Shown in pieces: positions 7,888 to 16,521 of a stretch of DNA of 39,055 nucleotides (position 1 is the stretch's first letter; every line of letters starts with the position of its first letter). The translations under genes were made by a program, and so were the position numbers. The notes under the pieces were generated by a model. It ran no database searches and was not told the DNA's origin. It saw nothing but the letters and a program-made list of their open reading frames with translations. Source of the DNA: Chloroflexota bacterium (GTDB taxonomy: Bacteria > Chloroflexota > Limnocylindria > Limnocylindrales > CSP1-4); the NCBI GenBank assembly GCA_013698095.1, contig JACCVQ010000053.1:1-39055 (forward strand), read 5' to 3'.

Positions 7888-10266
7888 TCACGCGCGCAGA
7901 TCCGCGATTGCGGTCAGCCCGGAGCCTGCGAGGGCGGCCGCCACCACGCGCCCGACCGCCATGCCCGCGTCGAGCGACCGATCATGATCGATGCGCGGAT
8001 CGACGCACGTACCGGCCGCCCACAGGCGAGGCAGCGGCAGCGCTCCCGAGGCGTCGGCCGGCATCGGCACCCCGGGCCGCTCGTCGCCGATTCCCAGACC
8101 GCGGAGCAGGAACGAGGCCGGCCGGACGGCGTCCGCCATGACCAGCGTGTCGGCGACGATCCAGGACCCCCCGACGTTGACCGCCTCGAGCCGGCGCTCG
8201 CCGCGGACGCCTTGCAGGGACAACTCATCAAGCTTGTCCTCCGCTGCCAGCTCCGCGGGCTGGCCACCGCCGATGACTTCGACCCCGGCCCGAACAAGCC
8301 TCTCGACCGTCGATCGCGCGATCCGGCCCTGGCCGCTCACGAAGGCTCGGCGGCCGGGTAGCCAGCCCCGGTCGAGCGCATCAGTCGCAAAGTCGGCCGT
8401 CATGATTCCGCTCGGTCGCGGTCCGTCGATGGAACGATGCTCCCTGGGTTCGAGATAGCTGCCCGTGGCGAGAATCACGCAGCGGGCCTCGACCGATCGG
8501 CTCTCCGCTGTGCCGGCGACCTCGACGGTCCAGCCGGACGGCGACTCGCCGAGGCCGACCACCGTCGCGTCGGTCCACCAGCGCACACGCCCAAATTCGA
8601 TCAGCTCGACCACCCGGCCGGCCGCGGCACGCTCCGGGTCGGTCCACCCCGACCCGGCGACGGCAGTCAGTGCGCCGCCCGGCCGGCTGCCGCGATCGAC
8701 GACCAGGACCTCGATGCCAGCATCGGCAAGGGCGACGGCGGCACCGATGCCCGCCAACCCGCCGCCGACGACGAGGGCCTCGGGGCGCGCCGCGTCGCCG
8801 ATGGACATCCCACGAACGGACGGCAGCCAATCCGCGAGGTCGCCGGCCGGCTTCGGATCGCCGACCGCGGCCACGAGCCACGCCCCGCCAAGATGCTTGT
8901 CGACCTCCGTCGGCGAGACGCGACGGGCCCGCGCAACCAGCTCAATGGAGACACCCAGGCAGCGGTTGCCCTGGCAGTCCCCGAACCCGACACCGCAGCG
9001 CCGCTTGAGGCCATCGGTCGTGACGGCGGCTGCCGGTCCGGTCAGCGCCGCAGCGACCTCCGCGCCGCCGACCGAGCGGCACACGCAGACCACCGGGCCG
9101 GCGTCCGCACCGAGCTGGGGGCCGGCGAGGGGATCCAGACGCGCCGCCGGACGGGCCGACCAACCGCGTGCGGCGCTCGCCAGCTCGACCGCCGCCTCGG
9201 CGATGGCCGGCGACGCACTGACCCCGGTCGAGCGGATGCCGGCGACGATCGTCAGGCGATCGCCCGCGGTGGACGCGCGGATGACGTAGTCGCCCGTGCT
9301 CGAGACCGCGCGAACGCCGGCAAAGCTCCGGATCGGCTCCATGCCGTCCACGTCCGGCACGAGCTCGCGGCAGGCCGCCAGGATTCGGCGCCGGCCGTCG
9401 TCCGTCGTGGATCGATCAGCTTTGTCGTCACCGTCCTCCGCCGTTGGACCGAGGAGGACCCCGCCGAAGACGATCGGGGTGACCAGCATCCCCTTGCCGA
9501 GCGGACCCGGGATCGGCAGGACGATCCGGTCGACCCCGAACGTCCGCTCGCTGACGAGGAACTGACCCTTGCGCGGCGTGAGCGTGAAGCTGGTGTCGCC
9601 GGCCAGGGCGGCGACCTCGTCGGCCCGGACGCCGGCACAGTCGAACACCTGGCCGGCTCGGATCGACCGGCCGTCCGCGAGGCCGATCTCGACGGAATCC
9701 GGCGCGACCGCGATTCGCGCGACGCGCGCGTCGGTCAGCACTCGGCCGCCCATTGCGATGGCGGCCTCGGCGTACGCCCGCGTCAGCCAGAACGGGTCGA
9801 CGATCGCCTCGCCGGGGACATGGAGGGCCGCGCTGGCAGCCGGATCGACGTACGGCGCGTGTTGGCGGACCCATGCCGCATCGATGATCTCGGTCTCGAC
9901 GCCATGCTCCGCCGCAACGTCCTGGATCGTCCCGAGACGGGCCGCGTCGTCGGCGGTCCGGGCGAGCATCAGGGCGCCGCAGGTAAGCGCGGGAACGCCG
10001 AGGACCTCGAGGAGCTCGGGCCAGCGCGCGGCAGAGCGACGGAGGAGCGGTGCCTCGAGCGTCCCGGGCTTCGCGTCAAAGCCGGTGTGGATGATGGCGC
10101 TGTTCGCCTTGCTGGCACCCTCGCCGATGTCCGGCTCGGACTCGACGAGGATCGCCTCGATTCCGCGCGCCGAGAGCTCGAGGAGGACCGCGCACCCGAC
10201 CACGCCACCGCCGATGACGACGGCCTCGGCCGTGTCGACGATCGTGCCGATCCGTCCGCGCTCCAC
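7888..10266 (-). CDS. Trifunctional fused flavoprotein: LhgO/GlpA-like FAD oxidoreductase + BFD-like [2Fe-2S] domain + GlpB/HcnA-like FAD/NAD(P) oxidoreductase
   Basis: Two dinucleotide-binding motifs in one ORF (AVVIGGGVVGCAVLLELSARG and ALVVGGGLAGIGAAVALADAG) separated by VVCVCRSVGGAEV...LKRRCGVGFGDCQGNRCLG; start inferred as GTG at 10266. Confidence 0.85.
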   Translation of the reverse strand: MERGRIGTIVDTAEAVVIGGGVVGCAVLLELSARGIEAILVESEPDIGEGASKANSAIIHTGFDAKPGTLEAPLLRRSAARWPELLEVLGVPALTCGALMLARTADDAARLGTIQDVAAEHGVETEIIDAAWVRQHAPYVDPAASAALHVPGEAIVDPFWLTRAYAEAAIAMGGRVLTDARVARIAVAPDSVEIGLADGRSIRAGQVFDCAGVRADEVAALAGDTSFTLTPRKGQFLVSERTFGVDRIVLPIPGPLGKGMLVTPIVFGGVLLGPTAEDGDDKADRSTTDDGRRRILAACRELVPDVDGMEPIRSFAGVRAVSSTGDYVIRASTAGDRLTIVAGIRSTGVSASPAIAEAAVELASAARGWSARPAARLDPLAGPQLGADAGPVVCVCRSVGGAEVAAALTGPAAAVTTDGLKRRCGVGFGDCQGNRCLGVSIELVARARRVSPTEVDKHLGGAWLVAAVGDPKPAGDLADWLPSVRGMSIGDAARPEALVVGGGLAGIGAAVALADAGIEVLVVDRGSRPGGALTAVAGSGWTDPERAAAGRVVELIEFGRVRWWTDATVVGLGESPSGWTVEVAGTAESRSVEARCVILATGSYLEPREHRSIDGPRPSGIMTADFATDALDRGWLPGRRAFVSGQGRIARSTVERLVRAGVEVIGGGQPAELAAEDKLDELSLQGVRGERRLEAVNVGGSWIVADTLVMADAVRPASFLLRGLGIGDERPGVPMPADASGALPLPRLWAAGTCVDPRIDHDRSLDAGMAVGRVVAAALAGSGLTAIADLRA

Positions 10267-10303
10267 CGCACGACCGTAAATGGTAAGACGTATGATGTCA
10301 AGG
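10266..10303. promoter_or_regulatory. Divergent promoter/operator region; minus-strand TTGACA-N17-TACGGT and operator-like AAGACGTATGATGT (10285-10298)
   Basis: Reverse strand reads TTGACAtcatacgtcttaccattTACGGTcgtgcgGTG; the motif recurs at 26822-26835. Confidence 0.5.
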
Positions 10304-11157
10304 TGATCACCGGTCGCCCGGCGCCGCTCGCCTACAGTACGCTCGCCTGCCCGGAATGGGACGCCCTGGAAGCCGTCGCAAAGGGCGCCGCGTACGGGTT
10401 CGACGCGATCGAATGGCGCGGCGGTCCCGACGGAACCATCCGGGTCGCCTGGGCTGACGGCCGGCGGCGCGATCTCCGGCAGGCGATCCGGCAGGCCGGC
10501 ATGTCGTCGATCGCCGTCACCGCGTACCCGAATCTCCTCAGCGGCGACCCGGCCGAGCACGCTCGATCGATCGCCACAATCGTCGAACACGTCCAGCTCG
10601 CGAGCGATCTCGACGCGCCTGCGGTCCGGGTCTTTCTCGGGATCGCAGACGATGGCGCGCCGGAGAGTGAGCTCCGGCGACGGGCGATTGCCAGCCTCGA
10701 GGAGGCACTCAGGCGCACGAGAGACGTGGGTGTCGCGCTCGCGATCGAGCCCCACGACGATCACGTTCGCGCGGAGCACGTCCGGCCGGTGCTCGACGCC
10801 ATCGCTGATCCGCGCCTGGGCGTCGTCTGGGACATCGCCAACGCCTGGTCGGCCGGCGAGCAACCCGGAGTGGGCCTGAAGGCATACGACGGCCGGATCG
10901 TGTGGGTCCAGGTCAAGGACGGGATCGGGCGCGGGCGAAACTGGCGGCTGTGCGAGCTCGGCGCGGGCGAGGTCCCGCTCGAAGCGGCGCTCACGGACCT
11001 CGCCGCCTCCATCACAGCCCGGGGTGCGCCGATGCCGCCGATCAGCCTGGAATGGGAGCGCGCCTGGCACCCCGATCTCGCGCCGGCGGACGTCGCTCTG
11101 CCTGCCGCGCATCGCTGGCTCGCCGAGCGCCTCGCCCGCCTCGGGAGCCCGGCGTGA
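10303..11157 (+). CDS. TIM-barrel sugar phosphate isomerase/epimerase
   Basis: GTG start; YGFDAIEWRGG, VALAIEPHDDHV, LGVVWDIANAW, VWVQVKDGIG, ISLEWE. Confidence 0.82.
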   Translation: MITGRPAPLAYSTLACPEWDALEAVAKGAAYGFDAIEWRGGPDGTIRVAWADGRRRDLRQAIRQAGMSSIAVTAYPNLLSGDPAEHARSIATIVEHVQLASDLDAPAVRVFLGIADDGAPESELRRRAIASLEEALRRTRDVGVALAIEPHDDHVRAEHVRPVLDAIADPRLGVVWDIANAWSAGEQPGVGLKAYDGRIVWVQVKDGIGRGRNWRLCELGAGEVPLEAALTDLAASITARGAPMPPISLEWERAWHPDLAPADVALPAAHRWLAERLARLGSPA

Positions 11158-12137
11158 GGTTCGGGATCATCCCGTCGGAGGGCGGTCAGCGCTTCGCCGA
11201 CGCACTCGCTGAGGCCGAGCTGGCAGAGGAGCTCGGATTCGACTCCGTCTGGCTCGAGGAGCATCACGGCGTCCGCGATCACTACTGGCCGTCGCCCCTC
11301 GTGGTCCTCGCCGCAATGGCCGCGCGGACCAGCCGGGTCATGCTCGGGACGGACGTGATCGTCCTGCCGTTCTATGCGCCGGTCCGCCTGGCCGAGGACG
11401 CCGCTGTTCTGCAGGGGATCTCTGGCGGTCGGTTCATCCTCGGCGTGGCGAGCGGCTACCGGCCCGAGGAGTTCGCGCTGCATGACGCGTCGCTGACCGG
11501 GCGCGGCGGGCGGCTCGAAGAGGCCCTCGGCCTCATCCGCGCACTGTGGGCAGGCGAGGAGGTCGACCATCTCGGTCCGGCCTACCGCGCCGTCGGCCGG
11601 ATCGAACCACTTCCGATCCCGCCGCCGCCCATCTGGCTGGGCGGCTGGGGCCCCCTGGCACTCCAGCGGGCAGCGACCCTCGCCGACGCCTGGGTCCCCG
11701 GGCCCACCGCCGACCTGACCCGGCTCGTGACGCTTCGGCGCGACTACGATGCCGCACTCGTCGCCGCCGGCCGCGACCCCGGCGCCGTCCGCCGGCCCCT
11801 GACCCGCGAGGTCGTGGTTGCGCCGACCGATCGAGCAGCCTGGGAGATCGCCGAACGGCACCTGCTCGTGAACTATCGCGACGAGTACGGCGGGGGCTGG
11901 TCGCATCCGCTCGTCGGTGCGGCGGACGCGACCCCCACGGATCGGCTGGACGCCCTGGCCGCCGGACGATTCATCGTCGGCAGCCCGGCGACCTGCGTCT
12001 CGATCATCCGCGAGATCGTCGACGCCTTCGCGCCTGACGAGCTGATCTGCCGGTTGTTCTTCCCCGGGCTGCCGCACGCGACCCTCGTGTCGGAGCTGCG
12101 CCTGCTCGCGTCGGACGTGCTGCCGGCGTTTCGCTGA
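11154..12137 (+). CDS. LLM-class flavin-dependent oxidoreductase (luciferase-like monooxygenase)
   Basis: MRFGIIPSEGG...LAEELGFDSVWLEEHHGVRDHYWPSPLVVLAAMAARTSRVMLGTDVIVLPFYAPVRLAED; GTGA overlap with upstream stop. Confidence 0.88.
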   Translation: MRFGIIPSEGGQRFADALAEAELAEELGFDSVWLEEHHGVRDHYWPSPLVVLAAMAARTSRVMLGTDVIVLPFYAPVRLAEDAAVLQGISGGRFILGVASGYRPEEFALHDASLTGRGGRLEEALGLIRALWAGEEVDHLGPAYRAVGRIEPLPIPPPPIWLGGWGPLALQRAATLADAWVPGPTADLTRLVTLRRDYDAALVAAGRDPGAVRRPLTREVVVAPTDRAAWEIAERHLLVNYRDEYGGGWSHPLVGAADATPTDRLDALAAGRFIVGSPATCVSIIREIVDAFAPDELICRLFFPGLPHATLVSELRLLASDVLPAFR

Positions 12138-12138
12138 G

Positions 12139-14456
12139 ATGGCGAACCCCGGCGGAAGGGCGCCGTATACCGGCTGGACCCGCGACCACTGGGTGCGCCT
12201 CCTGGGACGCCTCACCGACGGGTTCGTCCGGGCGATCCCCCCCGGCGGCTCGCCGGCCGCTGCCCGCCTGCCCGGCGCCGCCGGGCCGGAGCGCGTCCCC
12301 TGGATCGAAGGGTTCGCCCGGATGTCGGTCGCCTGGGCGGCCTGGCTTCACGAGCCGTCGAACCCGTCACACGTCTCGTGGGCGGGCCGCCGCCACGATG
12401 TCGCGGCCCTGCTCGCGACCGGTCTCGCCCATGCAACCGATCCGGGTCATCCGGCGTGGTGGGGGCCGATCGGCGATCGCGACCAGCGGATCGTGGAGGC
12501 CGCCGAGGTCGCCACGGCGCTCCTCATTGGCGGGCCCCCGCTGCGGAAGGCGATCGATCGGGTCGATGCCGGCGCGTCCGAGCGGATCCTCGACTGGCTC
12601 GCGCTGGTCGACGGCCGTGACGTGTGGCCCGACAACTGGGTGCTGTTCCCGATGATGTCCGCCCTCGCCCGGCGCCGGGCTGGCCGTCCGATTGGTGACG
12701 CGGCGATCGACGATGCGGTCGACTGGATGTCCGGCCACCACGCCGGCGATGGCTGGTACAGCGACGGCCCCGGGCACGCGCTCGATCTCTACACCGGCTG
12801 GGCAATTCACTGGCACCTGTTGTGGTGGGCCACCTCGCCGGACGGCGAGCGACGACCAGGCCGCCGTGCGGCGATCGTCCGGCGTGCCCGCGCCTGGCTG
12901 GCCGGCAGCGCTCCGATGGTCGCCGCGGACGGGACGTACCCGCGCTTCGGGCGATCACTCGGGTACCGATTCGCCATCGCGGCGCCATTCGTGCAGGGCG
13001 CTCTGCTCGGGATCGACCCGCTCGCCCCGGGCGTCGCCCGCCGGCTCGCCAGCGGAGTGGTGGCCAGCGCGCTGGACCACGGTGCGATCGATCCGGCCAC
13101 CGACTGGTTCCGGGTGGGCGTCGGGGGCGAGCGGCCGGCGGTCGTCGAGCCGTACGTCACGCCGGGCGCGGCGGCGTGGGCGGCGCACGCCTTCCTGGCC
13201 CTGGCGATGCCGGCGTCCCACGTCTTCTGGAGCGCCCCGGAGGGTCCCCTCCCCGACGACGGCGCGACGGCCGGCACGATCGCCGCCGGACGGGCCGGGC
13301 TGCTCCTGTCGTGGGCCGGTCGCGGCGGCGGAACGCGCCTCCACAACGCCCGATCCGGACACCCGGCCGACGTCGCCGATCACGACTACGCAGCGACGTA
13401 CGGGAAGTTGGCCTACCGGTCCGGCTTCCCGTGCGACGTCCCCGCTTCGCCCGGGGCCACCGCCGGCGACGACGACGCGGTCGTCGCGATCAGCGCCGGC
13501 GAAGCGCGCGATGCCCACCGCAACCAGACGGACCGCGGCTCCGCCGGGCCGGGCTGGATCCTGGCTCACTATCGCCTGCCGACCGCGCCTCGTCCGACGC
13601 CGATCGCGACAGCGGTTCTCGTCCTCGACACGGGCGAGATCCGGGTCAGCGCCGTCCGTCCACGACGCGACACGCCTGTCCGTCTCCGCGAGGGCGGCGC
13701 GGCGCTGGGTACGAGCAAGGGATCGACATCGGGGCAGACGGCGATGTCGCCCGCCGAACGCTCATCCTCGGCGACGGCCGGCGCGTGGTTGGGTTTCGGG
13801 CGCTTGCGGGCTATGACCGCGTCCGACAGAAAGAGGACGCGCCCGGTTCGGCCAACCTGATCCACGCGCGCGCAGCGCACGTATCGGCGGAGGAGCTCGG
13901 TGCGTCGACGCGGCGCCGGATCGTGGCGACGGCCCACGTCGCGGACTCCTCCGCGCTGGCGTCGGCCGAAGGCGCGCTGCGGTTCCTCGAATCGGTCGAG
14001 CTCAGCGCGAGCGGCGACGAGACGATGGAGGTGCGTGTGCCCGGCCTCGTCGCCGCACTCTCGCTCGCGGGGCGGCCGCCGACCAGCCTGCCCATCGCGG
14101 GTACGACCGCGCGCGGCCCGGCGCTCCGAATCGTCCGGGCCTCGCCCGACGGCTCGGCGTTCGGCGGAGAGCGGATCGATTCCGTCGACGGCGTGTTCGC
14201 CCTGGAGCGACCCGGCGTGGCCTCGGTGGTGCGTGCCGAGGGCAGCGTCGAGGCGACCGTCGAGACCGGGGTTCGCCTGGACCCGGGATGGGCCGGCTGT
14301 GCGCTCGTCCGTCTCTCCGTCCGGCGCGGCGCGGGCCCGTTCGTACCGGTCGCCACGCTTACCGAAGCCGGCGTCGCTCCCGGCTGGCTCGTTCGGCGAC
14401 TGGCGCGCTCCGGCGGCACGCGTCTCGTACACATCCGTTTCGACGCCGTCGGCTGA
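12139..14456 (+). pseudogene. DUF2264 family protein, frameshifted near 13700-13710 (ORF 12139-13860 continues in another frame to 14456)
   Basis: EGFARMSVAWAAWL, WWGPIGDRDQRIVEAAEVATALL, DNWVLFPMMSALA, GDGWYSDGPGHALDLYTGWAIHWHLL; after the shift GYEQGIDIGADGDVARRTLILGDGRRVVGFRALAGYD... runs uninterrupted to 14456. Confidence 0.78.
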
Positions 14457-14461
14457 GACGA

Positions 14462-15391
14462 ATGGACGCACGGCTCCGACATCCGTTGGCCGACCTCGTG
14501 ACGGTGATGTGGCATTACGTCCGCGATCCCGACGCGGAACCGCGTGTCGGAGCCACGGCTGTCGATCCCGTGACGTTCGAGGATCAGATCGACCTGATCG
14601 GGCGCTCCCGGACCGTCGTCGGCTGGCCCGCGGTGGCCGCGGCGCTCGGTGGCGGCCGGGGCCTGCCGTCCGACGCGGTTCTGCTCACCTTCGACGACGG
14701 CCTCGTGGACCACCACCGGACCGTGCTCGAACATCTCGCCCGGCGCGGATGGCCCGGCGTCTTCTTCGTGACGGCTCGCCGGACCGGCGAGCGCCTGTCG
14801 GTCGGGCATCGGATCCATGTCCTGCTCGCGACCCTGACGCCGGACGAGGTCCGCGCCGCGGTCCTCCACCGCCTCGGCCGGACCGACCGCGCCCGGTTCC
14901 TCGGCGCGGAGCGACGCGAGCGCGCCGCGGGCGTCGACGCGATCGATGTCCTCAAGCGTCCCCTCCAGCGCGACCTGGCGCAGGCCGCCGGCCCGATCCT
15001 GTCGGCTCTCATCGATGAACGTTGGGGGTCCGAAGCGGACCTGGCCGATGCGATCCACGTGTCGGCCACTCAGGTGGCCGACCTCCGCGGCGCCGGGATG
15101 ACGATCGGCGGTCACGGCCGGCACCACCTCTGGCTCGACTGGGAGCCGGCCGACCGGGTCTGGGCCGAGGTCGCCGACTCTGCCGCATTCCTGGCCGACG
15201 AGCCGAAGCCATGGTCGTTCGCCTATCCCTACGGCGCGGGACATCCGGTGGCTGCCGCGGCGCTGGCGAAGGCCGGTTTCTCCGCCGCGTTTCACGCCCG
15301 AACGACGATGGCCACCGGTCCGTTCGACCTCGGCCGGGTCGATGCCGAGGCCGCCGGGGTCGGTACCATGCTCCGTGGGTCCGGCCGATGA
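14462..15391 (+). CDS. Polysaccharide deacetylase family protein (NodB-like)
   Basis: VMWHYV, VLLTFDDGLVDHHRTVLEHLARRGWPGVFFV, IGGHGRHHLWLDW (H-x3-H), WSFAYPYGAG. Confidence 0.85.
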   Translation: MDARLRHPLADLVTVMWHYVRDPDAEPRVGATAVDPVTFEDQIDLIGRSRTVVGWPAVAAALGGGRGLPSDAVLLTFDDGLVDHHRTVLEHLARRGWPGVFFVTARRTGERLSVGHRIHVLLATLTPDEVRAAVLHRLGRTDRARFLGAERRERAAGVDAIDVLKRPLQRDLAQAAGPILSALIDERWGSEADLADAIHVSATQVADLRGAGMTIGGHGRHHLWLDWEPADRVWAEVADSAAFLADEPKPWSFAYPYGAGHPVAAAALAKAGFSAAFHARTTMATGPFDLGRVDAEAAGVGTMLRGSGR

Positions 15392-16521
15392 GCACGCTCG
15401 ACGGCGGGCTCGTCGGCCTGGGAGTCGTCGGCTGCGGAGGCGCTGCCCTCGACGTGGTCCGATCGGTTGGCGGGTCGTCCAGCGTTCGGGTTGTGGCCGT
15501 CCACGACCGCGACCCGGCCCGCGCGGAAGACCTCGCGCGCCGTTCGGGTGCCCGGATCCGGCCCGACCTCGAGGGCCTCCTCGCGGACCCTGCGGTGGAC
15601 GCCGTCTACGTCGCCCTCCCCCACGATCTTCTCGCGCCGATGGCCGTCGCTGCACTGGGCCATGGGCGGCACGTCCTCGTCGAGAAGCCGCTCGCGGTCG
15701 ACCGCCGCGGGATCGCATCCGTGCGTGCCGCCGCCGCGGCGGCCGGCCGGTCGGTCGGCGTCCTGTTCGAGCTGCGCTTCGTGGCCACGGTCCGCGCGGC
15801 GACCGATCTCGTTCGATCCGGGGCGCTCGGCGCGATCCGCCAGGTCCGGATCCGGACCCTCATCGACAAGCCGCCGGCGTACTGGTCATCCGGGCCGACC
15901 GGGCGGGTCAGCGATCCATGGCGGGCGACTCGGGAGCGGGCCGGGGGGGGTGTCGTCATGATGAACGCGATCCACCAGCTCGATCTGGTGCGGTCGATCA
16001 TCGGCCAGGAGGTCGTCCGGGTGGCAGCCGAGACCGAGCCGGGCGTCGCCGGGGTCGAGGTCGAGGACGTCGCGGCCGCCACGCTCCGCTTCGCGGACGG
16101 GGCCATCGGGTCGCTGGTGGCGTCCGCCCACGCGCCGGGTGCCAGCGCCGGCGAGACGATCGAGATCGACGGCACGAACGGCGCGCTCCGGCTCGGCGAC
16201 CCCTACGCGGACCTGCCCAGGCTCGAGCTCTATTTCCGCGCTCCGCACCTTGACCATCCCGAGGGGCGCTGGATCCGGATCGAGCCGCCCGCGGTGGACC
16301 CCTGGGCGACGGCGGTGGACGCGTTCGCCGCTGCGATCCGGTCGGGCGGTTCGCCGGTCCCAGGGCTCGACGACGCCGAGGCCGCGCTCGCCACGGTGCT
16401 TGCCCTGTACGAGTCCGCAGCTCAGCGGACGGTCGTCGCCGTTCGGCGCTCCTTTGACCCACCCCACGATGGCGGCCCGCTGGCCCGACGCCCGGAACCG
16501 GATGAGATGGAGGCTCGCTGA
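15388..16521 (+). CDS. Gfo/Idh/MocA family oxidoreductase
   Basis: GLVGLGVVGCGGAALDVV, VYVALPHDLLAPMAVAALGHGRHVLVEKPLAVDRRG, GGGVVMMNAIHQLDLVRSI; ATGA overlap with upstream gene. Confidence 0.9.
   Translation: MSTLDGGLVGLGVVGCGGAALDVVRSVGGSSSVRVVAVHDRDPARAEDLARRSGARIRPDLEGLLADPAVDAVYVALPHDLLAPMAVAALGHGRHVLVEKPLAVDRRGIASVRAAAAAAGRSVGVLFELRFVATVRAATDLVRSGALGAIRQVRIRTLIDKPPAYWSSGPTGRVSDPWRATRERAGGGVVMMNAIHQLDLVRSIIGQEVVRVAAETEPGVAGVEVEDVAAATLRFADGAIGSLVASAHAPGASAGETIEIDGTNGALRLGDPYADLPRLELYFRAPHLDHPEGRWIRIEPPAVDPWATAVDAFAAAIRSGGSPVPGLDDAEAALATVLALYESAAQRTVVAVRRSFDPPHDGGPLARRPEPDEMEAR

Noticed and set aside
10267-11112. N-terminal extension of the fused oxidase ORF beyond 10266
   Set aside because: Overlaps the divergent epimerase gene entirely and shows no motif; treated as shadow ORF.
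8437-11157. 906-aa plus-strand ORF spanning the minus-strand fused oxidase
   Set aside because: Only the part after ~10303 has family-like sequence; the 5' portion is an antisense shadow ORF of high-GC codon bias.
15943-15950. G8 homopolymer in a Gfo/Idh/MocA gene as a phase-variation tract
   Set aside because: The reading frame is intact (ERAGGGVVMMNA) and a single short G run in a very GC-rich genome is weak evidence.
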